Positions 26,251 through 34,899 of a stretch of 64,000 bases of DNA are shown piece after piece. The DNA lies in assembly GCF_001280015.1 (NCBI RefSeq), contig NZ_LGDV01000074.1, positions 62,001 through 126,000 of the forward strand, written 5' to 3'. Under the pieces are notes generated by a model. That model was not told where the DNA came from. It saw nothing but the letters and a program-made list of their open reading frames with translations, and did not search any database. Within the stretch, counting starts at the first letter, position 1. Each line of letters begins with the position of its first letter. This DNA is from Streptomyces sp. MMG1121. Lineage in GTDB: Bacteria > Actinomycetota > Actinomycetes > Streptomycetales > Streptomycetaceae. A program made the position numbers and the translations under genes.

Positions 26251-27521
26251 CCGCGCCGCCGAGCGCACTGCACCGGCGGCTCGGGCTGCGCCGGCTCGGG
26301 CTGCGCGGCAAGATCGCCGTCCTGCTCGCCGTCGGCTGCTCGCTGGTCGCCGTGGCCATCGGACTGCTCGTGCACCAGCAGCGGCTGGAGCAGGTCGGCG
26401 CGGGCGCCCGGGCGGAGGCGCTGGCGCAGCTGGTCCGGGTCCGGCAGGTGTACGAACTCACCGGCCGCGTCAGCCAGGACGACTCCGACGCGGCCCTGGA
26501 CTCCGCCGCCCTGCCGGCGCCGCTCAGGAGCGCGGCGCTCGACGGGCGGCGCACGACCTACCTCGACCTGTCCTCGGCGCACCCCGGCGTGTGGGCGGCG
26601 CGGCCCGTCGGCGGCCATGTGCTGTCCGTGCGCAAGCCGCTGGAGAAGGAGGCGCGCGAGATGGCCGCCTTCGACCGGCAGCTGCTGATTTCCGGCGCCT
26701 GCGTCGTCGTCCTCGCCACGCTCGGCGGGGCGCTGCTGGCCGGCCGGCTCAGCCGTGAGCTGCGGACGGCGGCGTCGACCGCGCGCCGCATCAGCCAGGG
26801 CGAGCTGGATGCCCGCATCGGCGGGCCCGTACCGGCCGGCGGGCGCGACGAGGTGGCCGAACTCGGCGCCGCCGTCGACACGATGGCGGCCACCCTGCAG
26901 AGCCGGCTGGAGGCGGAGCAGCGGTTCACCGCCGACGTGGCGCACGAACTGCGCACCCCGCTGACCGGGTTGCACACGGCGGCCGAACTGCTGCCGCCGG
27001 GCCGCCCGAGCGAACTGGTCCGGGACCGGGTGCGGGCGCTGCTGACCCTCACCGAGGATCTGCTGGAGGTGGCCCGGCTGGACGCGGCGGTGGAGCGCCC
27101 GGACCTGGCGGTACGGCCGCTGGGGCCGCTGGTCGCCGGGATCGTGCGGCGGGCCGGGGAGGACGTCGGGCTCACCGGCGCGGAGGACGAGACGCCCGTA
27201 CGGACGGACGCGCGCCGTCTGGAGCGGGTCCTGGCCAACCTGATCGGCAACGCCCGCAGACACGGCGGCGGCCCGGTCGAGGTGTCCGTGTCCGGGTGCG
27301 CGGTGACCGTGCGGGACCACGGGGAGGGGTTCCCGGAGCGGCTGCTGAAGGAGGGGCCGCGGCGGTTCCTGACCGGCGCCGCCGAGCGCGGGCAGGGCAC
27401 CGGGCTCGGGCTGACCATCGCCTTCGGGCAGGCACACGTGATCGGGGCGCGGGTGCGGCTGCGCAACGCCTGCGCGGGGGGCGCGGAGGCGGAGGTGAGG
27501 CTGCCCGCGGCGGCGCACTGA
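26247..27521 (+). CDS. Sensor histidine kinase without adjacent response regulator
   Basis: 424 residues. TM1 is about 22-45, then an extracytoplasmic loop of about 100 residues and TM2 about 148-172. A HAMP segment follows, then the HisKA box FTADVAHELRTPLTGL with phospho-acceptor H233. The HATPase domain has the N-box NLIGNARRHGGG, the G1-like RDHGEGFP and the G2 GQGTGLGLTIA. The start is the ATG overlapping the lipoprotein stop. No response regulator lies within 10 kb on either side, so it is an orphan kinase. The upstream lipoprotein probably senses or tunes the envelope signal. Confidence 0.9.
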   Translation: MTAPPSALHRRLGLRRLGLRGKIAVLLAVGCSLVAVAIGLLVHQQRLEQVGAGARAEALAQLVRVRQVYELTGRVSQDDSDAALDSAALPAPLRSAALDGRRTTYLDLSSAHPGVWAARPVGGHVLSVRKPLEKEAREMAAFDRQLLISGACVVVLATLGGALLAGRLSRELRTAASTARRISQGELDARIGGPVPAGGRDEVAELGAAVDTMAATLQSRLEAEQRFTADVAHELRTPLTGLHTAAELLPPGRPSELVRDRVRALLTLTEDLLEVARLDAAVERPDLAVRPLGPLVAGIVRRAGEDVGLTGAEDETPVRTDARRLERVLANLIGNARRHGGGPVEVSVSGCAVTVRDHGEGFPERLLKEGPRRFLTGAAERGQGTGLGLTIAFGQAHVIGARVRLRNACAGGAEAEVRLPAAAH

Positions 27522-27774
27522 CATGACGTCACCCGTTCAACGGCGCCCGTCGCTCCATTCGTGTTCTCTTCGTACCGCTGTCTCCCGCGCCCGCGTGCAC
27601 GCCTGTGACCTGGCGGAACTCCGCGCGGTTAGGCCGTATGGGTGCCGCGGGCGACACCCGTTCACCGCATTCCTGACGGGCCATCAGGAAGCGGAACTCC
27701 GCGACTGCGACTTACCTCGAAAGGGCAGGGGCGACCCCCTGGACAAGCCGTCTCGCGAAGGTCAGGGGAGCACC

Positions 27775-28278
27775 ATGCGTCACACCGCCCGTCTGCTGAC
27801 CGGGTTCGCGCTCCTCGGGGCGGCCGCGGCACCCGCCCACGCCGCCGGCAGCCTGGACGTGTACCCGTCCAACGTGGTGCCCGGCAGCCATGTCACGGTG
27901 AACACGCCCTTCTGCGGGGACAAGGACGCGGCGACCGGGGACGCGGGCGCGGTCGGTGCCGGCACCTTCCTGCTGGCGCCCAGCGCGCACGCGGGCGACG
28001 TGGTCGGCCAGTTCCAGGTGCCGGAGAGCGCACAGCCGGGGACGTACGAGATCGTCGTGAAGTGCGCCGAGGGCAACCGGCAGGTGAAGGGAGACCTGGT
28101 GGTGGCGTTGAACGCGGCGCACGGGCAGATGCAGCCGCGGGGAAGCTTGAAGACGGGGGTCGGCGGCGCACTCGGCCCCGACCCCGTGCAGACCGCGGTG
28201 GGTGTGGCGGCACTGGCCGTCGCCGCCGCGGGCGGTACCTGGCTCCTGCATCGCCGGGCGAGAGGCGACGGGATCTGA
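27775..28278 (+). CDS. Secreted, membrane-tethered protein next to sortase, possible substrate
   Basis: 167 residues. The signal peptide is about 1-24, ending in AHAAG. A compact beta-rich domain of about 100 residues follows, with two cysteines (FCGDKD and VKCAEG) probably disulfide-linked. The end has the three-part shape of a cell-wall sorting signal: a short motif GSLKTGVGG, a hydrophobic helix (VGVAALAVAAAGGTWLL) and a basic tail HRRARGD. The motif is not a standard LPxTG or LAxTG. The next gene on the same strand is a sortase, so a substrate role is plausible. Start: ATG at 27775 with AGGGGAG. The 253 bases upstream hold no other gene. Confidence 0.72.
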   Translation: MRHTARLLTGFALLGAAAAPAHAAGSLDVYPSNVVPGSHVTVNTPFCGDKDAATGDAGAVGAGTFLLAPSAHAGDVVGQFQVPESAQPGTYEIVVKCAEGNRQVKGDLVVALNAAHGQMQPRGSLKTGVGGALGPDPVQTAVGVAALAVAAAGGTWLLHRRARGDGI

Positions 28279-28370
28279 CGGACACCCTCCGCTGTCCGTC
28301 CACCGGTACCGCACATCCCACCCCCTCCGGGTCCGATGCCCCTCGTGACCCGGAGGGGGGAGGGGTCTGC

Positions 28371-28560
28371 GGGGCTCCGGCCCCGGGAGGCTGGGGCTCC
28401 GGCCCCGGGAAATCAGGGCTCCGGCCCCAGAAAGACCGGGGATCACCCCGGGAAACGGGGCTCCGGCCCCGAAAGACGCAGGGGGCCGGGCCCGAGGGAT
28501 TCGGGGCCGCCCCGGCAGGTTCAGGGGTCGCTCCGGCGGATTCGGGGTCGTCCCCGGGAG
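28371..28560. repeat. Tandem array of about nine 20-24 bp units (GGGGCTCCGGCCCC type)
   Basis: Units start at 28371, 28393, 28415, 28437, 28457, 28481, 28503, 28524 and 28544. The best units begin GGGGCTCCGGCCCC, itself an inverted repeat, and drift to GGGGTCGTCCCC towards the end. The array fills the gap between the putative sortase substrate and the sortase, stopping about ten bases before the sortase ATG. No coding frame is convincing. The motif is related to the array at 51186. Confidence 0.8.
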
Positions 28561-28570
28561 AGGGTTTCGT

Positions 28571-29218
28571 ATGCGCAGGAGCGGCCGGCGCAGCAGGAGC
28601 GCCAGGCTCGGCGACGTCGCGATAGCCGCGGTCACCGTCGTGGCCCTCGGTTCCGGGGTGTGGCTGCTCGGCAGCGGCGCCGGGACGCACACGCCACCGC
28701 AGCCCGCGGCCACCGAGGGCCGTACCGATCCCGGCGGCGAGCGGTCCGCCTCCCCCGCGCTCGCCCCGTCCCCGCCCACCCGGATCCGCATCCCCGCGAT
28801 CCGCGTGAACGCCCCGCTGATGGGCCTGGCCCTCACCCCCTCCGGCAGCCTGGACGTGCCGCCCGCGCAGAACAAGAACCTGGCCGGCTGGTACGAGGCG
28901 GGCACCCTGCCCGGCGAGACGGGCACCGCGATCGTCGCGGGCCACGTCGACAACACCGAGGGCCCGGCCGTCTTCTACAACCTCGGCGCGCTCAAGCGGG
29001 GCGCCCGCATCGAGGTGGACCGCCGGGACGGCTCCGTGGCCGTGTTCACCGTGGACGCGGTCGAGGTCTACGCGGCCCGCGACTTCCCCGACGCCAAGGT
29101 GTACGGCGCGGCCGACCGCCCCGAGCTGCGCGTCATCACCTGCGGCGGCGCCTACTCACGGGCGACCGGCTACCAGGGCAACGTCGTGGTGTTCGCCCAT
29201 CTGACAGGCGGCCGCTGA
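28571..29218 (+). CDS. Class F/E sortase (actinobacterial type)
   Basis: 215 residues. One N-terminal membrane helix (about 15-37), a Pro/Ser-rich linker, then the sortase beta-barrel starting RIRIPAIRVNAPLMGL. Catalytic residues: H125 in VAGHVDN, C191 in LRVITCGG, and an Arg downstream (AYSRATGYQGNVVVFA). The enzyme cuts a C-terminal sorting motif of a surface protein and links it to cell wall or another nucleophile. The gene upstream encodes a secreted protein with a sorting-signal-like tail. The 20-24 bp tandem repeats end about ten bases before the start, which leaves little room for a normal ribosome binding site beyond GGGAGAGGG. Confidence 0.88.
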   Translation: MRRSGRRSRSARLGDVAIAAVTVVALGSGVWLLGSGAGTHTPPQPAATEGRTDPGGERSASPALAPSPPTRIRIPAIRVNAPLMGLALTPSGSLDVPPAQNKNLAGWYEAGTLPGETGTAIVAGHVDNTEGPAVFYNLGALKRGARIEVDRRDGSVAVFTVDAVEVYAARDFPDAKVYGAADRPELRVITCGGAYSRATGYQGNVVVFAHLTGGR

Positions 29219-29385
29219 CGGATCGGTACGGTGCCCAACGGGGCGTCGGCAGAAGGCGGCGAGCGGCTCGTCGCCGAGGAGACCTGTTCGAGCAGCACCG
29301 GGACCCGCTCGCCGGGCCGGCGGACCGGTCCTGCGATGCCGGGGAAACACGGCACCGCCTCGGCCGCATGCGCAACCCGACAGGA

Positions 29386-29422
29386 CCACGCACGCCCGAG
29401 CGACCGCTCGGGCCGTGCGTGG
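29386..29422. terminator. Large hairpin after the sortase gene
   Basis: Left arm CCACGCACG then CCCGAGCG pairs with CGCTCGGG and CGTGCGTGG, leaving a two-base loop and one bulged C: 17 base pairs. Flanking AGGAC and GTCCT could extend it. It lies in the 292-base gap between the sortase and the methyltransferase-like gene, where I see no gene. Confidence 0.65.
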
Positions 29423-29510
29423 CCGGTTTCGTCCTGCGATGGTTTGGCCTGGCGGCCGTGCGGCTCAGACTGTCGAGGTCACGGTCGGGCGAGGAAGGGG
29501 AGCTGCGGGG

Positions 29511-30431
29511 ATGAACAGGGCGACGGGTAGCGATGCCACTGCCGGGCAGTCGACGCCGGGTGCCGCCCCCGCGGGCAGGACCCCGTTCGATGACCTCTAT
29601 GACCAGCCCGACCCACGGGCCTACTTCCGTGTGCTGGGCGCGCTGGACTACCAGACGCCCCGTCACGCCCAGGGGGTCTTCCGGCGTATGGCCGCCAACC
29701 GGACCGCCCGGCCGGCGGGACGTGCGGGGGTGCTGGACATCTGCTGCTCCTACGGCATCAACGCGGCCCTGCTCAATCACGACCTGACGTGGGACGACCT
29801 CTACGCCCACTACACATCGCCACGGGCCGGCGCGCTCACCACCGCCGAGCTGATCGAATGGGACCGTGCCTACTACGCGGCCCGCCGACGCCGGGACGCG
29901 GTCCCCGCGACCGGACTCGACGTGGCCGCGCCCGCCCTCGACTACGCGCTCGCGGTCGGCCTCCTGGACCATGCGTTCACGGAGAACCTCGAAACCGCCC
30001 CGCCCTCACCGGCTCTGCGCCACGCCATGCGCGACACCCGCTTGATCACGGTCACCGGCGGGGCGAGTTTCCTGTCCCCCCGCACCTTCCTGCCGCTCCT
30101 GGCCGCTGCCGACGCCCCCGTGTGGATCGCCGCTTTCGTGTTGCGGACGGGCTCCTACCAGCCCATCGCGGAAAGCCTGCGCTCCCACGGACTGGTCACC
30201 GAGAAGGCCGCCGGCGCCACCTTCGCCCAGCGCCGTTTCACCAGCCCGCAGGAGCAGCAATACGCCGTCGACGCGGTGGCCCGCGCGGGCGAGGACCCCG
30301 ACGGGCGGGAGAGCGAGGGTTACTTCCACACGGCCCTCTATGTGTCGCGGCCTCCCGAGGACACCGCGGCGTTCCCCCTCGCGACACTGACGCAGGCTCC
30401 GGGTCCGGCCCCTCGCCGGCCCAGGCGTTGA
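29511..30431 (+). CDS. Class I SAM-dependent methyltransferase-like protein
   Basis: 306 residues. The only clear motif is the nucleotide-binding strand-loop VLDICCSYGINAALL at about residue 73, motif I of Rossmann methyltransferases, where DxGxxxG has become DICCSYG. A DDLYAHY segment follows. The second half (ITVTGGASFLSPRTFLPLL, VLRTGSY) fits the later strands. Substrate and role are unknown. Start: ATG at 29511 with AGGAAGGGGAG upstream. It stands alone between a large hairpin and the nitrite reductase operon. Confidence 0.65.
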   Translation: MNRATGSDATAGQSTPGAAPAGRTPFDDLYDQPDPRAYFRVLGALDYQTPRHAQGVFRRMAANRTARPAGRAGVLDICCSYGINAALLNHDLTWDDLYAHYTSPRAGALTTAELIEWDRAYYAARRRRDAVPATGLDVAAPALDYALAVGLLDHAFTENLETAPPSPALRHAMRDTRLITVTGGASFLSPRTFLPLLAAADAPVWIAAFVLRTGSYQPIAESLRSHGLVTEKAAGATFAQRRFTSPQEQQYAVDAVARAGEDPDGRESEGYFHTALYVSRPPEDTAAFPLATLTQAPGPAPRRPRR

Positions 30432-30613
30432 GGACCGGCGCAGTCCGCGACCGCGGCGTCCCGCAGCGCAGGACGGCCCTACCGGTGCACTGGTAGCCCC
30501 TGTCCGGGCCGGTCGATGTGGCAGGTCGGCGAGGGCCTCGCGGGTCGGGAAGACCAGCGGCGACAGCGCGGCCGCGGACCTCACACGCCGGGCCGGCGGC
30601 AGCTGAGCGCAGC

Positions 30614-30651
30614 GTTCCGCGTGGGAAACAGGGGTGATGCGGCCGGGTAAC
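30614..30651 (+). promoter_or_regulatory. GlnR-type box before the nitrite reductase operon
   Basis: Five-base sites at 30614 (GTTCC), 30625 (GAAAC), 30636 (GATGC) and 30647 (GTAAC) are separated by exactly six bases each, the 11-base period of the GlnR consensus GTnAC-n6-GAAAC repeated twice. Two of the four sites are perfect half-sites. Nitrite reductase genes are known GlnR targets in Streptomyces. The box ends 23 bases before the first gene. Confidence 0.6.
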
Positions 30652-30674
30652 GTCAACGCCGCACGCTCGTGGAC

Positions 30675-31889
30675 ATGACCTCGAATACGCGTGTGGTGGT
30701 GATCGGCGCCGGCCTCGCGGGCGTACGGCTCGCCCGGCGGCTCGGCGAGCTGGGCGCGCCCGCGCTGCTCGTCGGCGAGGAGGAGCACCCGCCGTACAAC
30801 CGGGTCCTGCTCGCCGAGGTCCTGGCCGGCCGGTACGCCCCGGAGGTGATCACCCTCCCGGCACCCGGAAACCTGCTGCGCACCCGGATCACCGGCATCG
30901 ACCGGAAGACCCGCCGGCTGCACCGCCCCGACGGACCGCCGATCGCCTACGACACGCTGGTCCTCGCCACCGGCGCCAGCCCCGTACTGCCGCCCCTGCG
31001 CCCCCTGTTCACCCCTGAGCATCAACTCCCGCGGGGCGTGCACGCGTTCCGCACCATGGACGACTGCCTGGCGCTGGCAGAGGCGGCACGGCCCGGGGTG
31101 CGCGCGGTGGTCGTCGGGGGCGGACTCCTCGGTGTCTCCGCCGCCCGGGCGCTCGCCGAGCGCGGCGCGCGGGTGGTCCTCGCCCAGCAGGCCGAGCGGC
31201 TCATGGAGCGACGGCTCGACCCGGACGCCTCCCGGCTGGTGCACCGGCACCTCACGGCCCTCGGCGTCGAGGTGCACACCGAGTGCCGGGTGCGGGACAT
31301 GCGCTGCGTCGCCGGCGCGGTCCGCTCGGTGGAACTGGCCGACGGCTACGTCCTCGACGCCGACCTCGTGGTCCTCGCCTGCGGGGTGCGCCCGCGTACC
31401 GGACTGGCCGCACAGGCCGGACTCGCCGTCCGCGAGGGCGTCCTCGTCGACGACGCACTGCGCACCTCCGACCCGCACATCCACGCCATCGGCGACTGCG
31501 CCCGGCACGACGGAACGGTCTACGGCCTCGCGGCACCCGCCCTCGAACAGGCCGATGTGCTGGCCGGGTTGCTGACCGGTGACCGCGCGGCACGCTACCG
31601 CGGCACCCGTTCCCTGACCCGGCTGACCCTGACCGGCCCTGGCTCCCCGTTCGACCTCGCCGCGTTCGGCGAGACCGAGGCGCGCCCCGGCGACGACGTC
31701 GTACGGCTCTCCGACGCCACCCGCGGCACGTACCGCAAGGTCGTCGTCCGCGACGACCGCCTGGTCGGCGGGGTGCTCGTCGGCGAACTCGGCACCGTCG
31801 GCGCGCTCGCCCGCGCCTGGGAGGGAGCGGAACCGCTCCCCGGCGACGGCCCCCTGCTGCATCTGCTCACCAACGACGGAGGCTCCTGA
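30675..31889 (+). CDS. NirB-like FAD/NAD(P)H oxidoreductase, first gene of nitrite reductase operon
   Basis: 404 residues. FAD motif VVVIGAGLAGVRLARRL, NAD(P) motif AVVVGGGLLGVSAARAL near 150, and IHAIGDCARHDG near 270. It resembles the N-terminal flavin part of NirB without the iron-sulfur and siroheme domains, so it probably passes electrons from NAD(P)H to the nitrite or nitrate reductase. Its stop lies directly before the nirB ATG. The start may be this ATG or the GTG six bases upstream (30669); neither has a clear ribosome binding site. Whether it serves the nitrite reductase or the nitrate reductase at 17.5 kb cannot be told from sequence. Confidence 0.88.
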   Translation: MTSNTRVVVIGAGLAGVRLARRLGELGAPALLVGEEEHPPYNRVLLAEVLAGRYAPEVITLPAPGNLLRTRITGIDRKTRRLHRPDGPPIAYDTLVLATGASPVLPPLRPLFTPEHQLPRGVHAFRTMDDCLALAEAARPGVRAVVVGGGLLGVSAARALAERGARVVLAQQAERLMERRLDPDASRLVHRHLTALGVEVHTECRVRDMRCVAGAVRSVELADGYVLDADLVVLACGVRPRTGLAAQAGLAVREGVLVDDALRTSDPHIHAIGDCARHDGTVYGLAAPALEQADVLAGLLTGDRAARYRGTRSLTRLTLTGPGSPFDLAAFGETEARPGDDVVRLSDATRGTYRKVVVRDDRLVGGVLVGELGTVGALARAWEGAEPLPGDGPLLHLLTNDGGS

Positions 31890-34496
31890 ATGACCGACTC
31901 CCCGGGGGCCACCCCCACGATCGTGCTCGTCGGCCACGGCATGGTCGGCCAGCGCTTCCTGGAGGCGCTCGCCGAACGCGGCCTGACCGCCACGCACCGC
32001 GTGGTCGTGCTGTGCGAGGAGCCGCGTCCGGCGTACGACCGGGTGCAGCTGACCTCGTACTTCTCGGGCCGGACGGCCGAGGAACTCTCCATGACGGACC
32101 GGGAGTTCATCGACGGCCACGGCATCGAGCTGTACGTCGGCGACCCGGCGCGGACGATCGACCGTGCCGCGAAGAAGGTCACGGCCGGGTCCGGCCGGGT
32201 CTTCGCGTACGACACCCTGGTCCTGGCCACGGGCTCGTACCCCTTCGTACCCCCCGTCCCGAACAAGGACGCCGAGGGCTGCTTCGTCTACCGCACGATC
32301 GAGGACCTGCTCGCGATCGAGGCCTACGCGAAGCGGGCCCGGGTGGGTGCCGTGGTCGGCGGCGGGCTGCTGGGCCTGGAGGCGGCGGGCGCGCTCAAGG
32401 GACTCGGGCTGGCCACGCACATCGTGGAGTTCGCGCCGCGTCTGATGCCGGTCCAGGTCGACGACGGCGGCGGTGCGGCGCTGCTGCGGACCGTCGAGGG
32501 CATGGGTCTGACCGTGCACACGGGCGTGGGCACGCAGGAGATAGTCGCCGGTCCGGAGGGTGCCGTCACCGGCATGAAGCTGTCCGACGGCCGCGAACTC
32601 GCCGTCGACATGGTGGTGTTCAGCGCCGGTGTCCGGCCCCGCGACCAGCTGGCCCGGGACTGCGGTCTCACGGTCGGCGAGCGCGGCGGCATCGCCGTGG
32701 ACGAGCGGTGCCGTACGGTCACCGACCCGCACGTGTTCGCGATCGGCGAGTGCGCGCTGGCGGTGGACGGGCGGGTGTACGGCCTGGTGGCGCCGGGCTA
32801 CGAGCAGGCGGAGACGGCGGCGGCGACCATCGCCTCCGGCGAGGCGGCCTTCGTCGGGGCCGACCTGTCGACGAAGCTGAAGCTCCTCGGCGTCGACGTC
32901 GCCTCCTTCGGCGACGCGCACGGCACCGCCGAGGACTGCCTGGACGTCGTCTACTCCGACTCCCGCTCGGGCCTGTACAAGAAGCTGGTCATCGGCCGGG
33001 ACGGCACGCTGCTCGGCGGCATCCTGGTCGGCGACGCGGAGGCGTACGGCACCCTGCGCGCGCTGACCGGCTCGGTGCCCCCAGTCTCCCCCGAGTCCCT
33101 CGTCCTGCCCGCCCAAGCGGGCTCGGAGGTCCGGCTCGGCCCGTCCGCGCTGCCGGACGAGGCGATCATCTGCTCCTGCCACAACGTGTCGAAGGGCACG
33201 ATCCGCGGCGCGGTCACGGAGCACTCCTGCACATCCCTGCCCGAGGTGAAGAAGTGCACCCGGGCCGGTACCGGCTGCGGCTCCTGCCTCAAGGTCCTCG
33301 GCCAGCTGGTCGACGCCGAACTGGAGGCGTCCGGCGTCGAGGTCGAAAAGGGCCTGTGCGGCTGCTTCGACCGGACCCGCGAGGAGCTGTACGAGATCGT
33401 CCTGACCCTGCGCATCGCGTCGTACCGCGAACTGCTCGACCGCTACGGCCGGGACGGTGCCCGGGGCGGCGAGGGCTGCGAGGTCTGCAAGCCGGCCGTC
33501 GGCTCGATCATCGCCTCCCTCGCCCCGACGATCGGCGCGAGCGGCTACGTCCTGGACGGCGAGCAGGCGGCCCTGCAGGACACCAACGACCACTTCCTCG
33601 CCAACCTGCAGAAGAACGGCTCGTACTCGGTCGTGCCGCGCATCCCCGGCGGCGAGATCGCGCCCGAGAAGCTGATCGTGATCGGCGAGATCGCCCGGGA
33701 CTTCGGCCTCTACACGAAGATCACCGGCGGCCAGCGGATCGACATGTTCGGCGCGCGGGCCGAACAGCTCCCGCTGATCTGGGCCAGATTGGTGGACGCG
33801 GGCTTCGAGTCCGGGCACGCCTACGGCAAGTCGCTGCGGACGGTGAAGTCCTGTGTGGGCTCCACCTGGTGCCGCTACGGCGTCCAGGACTCGGTCCGTA
33901 TGGCGATCGACCTGGAGCTGCGCTACCGGGGCCTGCGCTCCCCGCACAAGCTCAAGTCGGCGGTCTCCGGGTGCGCCCGCGAGTGCGCCGAGGCCCAGTC
34001 GAAGGACTTCGGCGTGATCGCCACCGCGGGTGGCTGGAACCTGTACGTCGGGGGCAACGGCGGCGCGACCCCGCGCCACGCGGACCTGCTGGCGCAGGAC
34101 CTGTCCGACGCCGAACTGGTCCGCCTGATCGACCGCTTCCTGATGTTCTACATCCGCACCGCCGACCGGCTGGAGCGCACCTCGACCTGGCTGGAGCGGA
34201 TCCCGGGCGGCCTGGACCACGTACGGGACGTGGTGGTGCACGACACGCTCGGCATCTGCGACGAGCTGGAGGAACTGATGCGGGCGCACGTCGCGCACTA
34301 CCGCGACGAGTGGGCCGAGACCGTCAACGACCCCGAGAAGCTCGCCCGGTTCGTGTCCTTCGTGAACGCCCCGGACACCCCCGACCCGGTCGTCGCCTTC
34401 GTCCCCGAGCGCGACCAGATCAAGCCCGACCTGCCGCTGCTCGCCATCGGCATGCGGCCCGCCGACGACGTCCTGGAAGGAAGCACCCAGCGATGA
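31890..34496 (+). CDS. nirB: Assimilatory nitrite reductase [NAD(P)H], large subunit
   Basis: 868 residues. The full domain order of NirB is visible: FAD and NAD(P) domains (about 1-400), a [2Fe-2S] BFD-like domain with C428, C430, C463 and C466, a second BFD-like region, and the sulfite/nitrite reductase half-domains. Siroheme and 4Fe-4S ligands follow the pattern C655-x5-C661 and C695-x3-C699. The enzyme reduces nitrite to ammonium with six electrons from NAD(P)H in the cytoplasm. Start ATG is adjacent to the preceding stop, and the stop overlaps nirD. The siroheme could come from the chelatase at 14.3 kb. Confidence 0.97.
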   Translation: MTDSPGATPTIVLVGHGMVGQRFLEALAERGLTATHRVVVLCEEPRPAYDRVQLTSYFSGRTAEELSMTDREFIDGHGIELYVGDPARTIDRAAKKVTAGSGRVFAYDTLVLATGSYPFVPPVPNKDAEGCFVYRTIEDLLAIEAYAKRARVGAVVGGGLLGLEAAGALKGLGLATHIVEFAPRLMPVQVDDGGGAALLRTVEGMGLTVHTGVGTQEIVAGPEGAVTGMKLSDGRELAVDMVVFSAGVRPRDQLARDCGLTVGERGGIAVDERCRTVTDPHVFAIGECALAVDGRVYGLVAPGYEQAETAAATIASGEAAFVGADLSTKLKLLGVDVASFGDAHGTAEDCLDVVYSDSRSGLYKKLVIGRDGTLLGGILVGDAEAYGTLRALTGSVPPVSPESLVLPAQAGSEVRLGPSALPDEAIICSCHNVSKGTIRGAVTEHSCTSLPEVKKCTRAGTGCGSCLKVLGQLVDAELEASGVEVEKGLCGCFDRTREELYEIVLTLRIASYRELLDRYGRDGARGGEGCEVCKPAVGSIIASLAPTIGASGYVLDGEQAALQDTNDHFLANLQKNGSYSVVPRIPGGEIAPEKLIVIGEIARDFGLYTKITGGQRIDMFGARAEQLPLIWARLVDAGFESGHAYGKSLRTVKSCVGSTWCRYGVQDSVRMAIDLELRYRGLRSPHKLKSAVSGCARECAEAQSKDFGVIATAGGWNLYVGGNGGATPRHADLLAQDLSDAELVRLIDRFLMFYIRTADRLERTSTWLERIPGGLDHVRDVVVHDTLGICDELEELMRAHVAHYRDEWAETVNDPEKLARFVSFVNAPDTPDPVVAFVPERDQIKPDLPLLAIGMRPADDVLEGSTQR

Positions 34497-34852
34497 CCCT
34501 GGCTGTCGAGACCACCGAGATCACCACCCTGAAGGTCCAACTCCTGCTGGCGGAGGGCTGGTTCACGGCCTGCGACCTGAGCGCGCTGCACCCGGGCCGG
34601 GGGGCCGCCGCCCTGCTGCCCGACGGCCGCCAGGCGGCCCTGTTCCGCGACCGCGCAGGCCGCCTCTACGCCATCGACAACCGCGATCCCTTCACCGGCG
34701 CGGCCGTCCTCTCCCGCGGCCTGACCGGCACCCACGAGGGCCGCCCGTTCGTCGCCTCTCCCCTGCTGAAGCAGCGCTTCGACCTGGCCAACGGAGAGTG
34801 CCTGGACGACGCGTCGGTACGGGTGACGTCGTACGCGGTGCGAGCAGCCTGA
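34493..34852 (+). CDS. nirD: Nitrite reductase [NAD(P)H], small subunit
   Basis: 119 residues. A Rieske-fold domain, but the CxH/CxxH cluster ligands are absent (AIDNRDPFTGAAVLSRGL in their place), as is normal for NirD, so it plays a structural or assembly role with NirB. The start ATG overlaps the nirB stop (ATGA), showing tight coupling. Confidence 0.94.
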   Translation: MTLAVETTEITTLKVQLLLAEGWFTACDLSALHPGRGAAALLPDGRQAALFRDRAGRLYAIDNRDPFTGAAVLSRGLTGTHEGRPFVASPLLKQRFDLANGECLDDASVRVTSYAVRAA

Positions 34853-34859
34853 CTCTTCC

Positions 34860-34899
34860 TTGACTGATCGTTCCAGAAAAGCCTAGGCTGCGTCACGTG
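34860..34899 (+). promoter_or_regulatory. Leaderless promoter of the TetR gene at 34897
   Basis: TTGACT (34860-34865), 18-base spacer, TAGGCT (34884-34889), then seven bases to the GTG start. The spacer contains CTGATCGTTCCAG, a possible autoregulatory site. Confidence 0.6.

Noticed and set aside
28371..28560. The repeat array as a CRISPR
   Set aside because: Units follow each other without unique spacers, the period is about 22 bp, and no cas genes are nearby. It is a simple tandem repeat.
30006..34298. A 1430-codon open frame antisense to the nitrite reductase operon
   Set aside because: It has low-complexity composition, no motifs, and mirrors nirB codons. The plus-strand genes have full family signatures.
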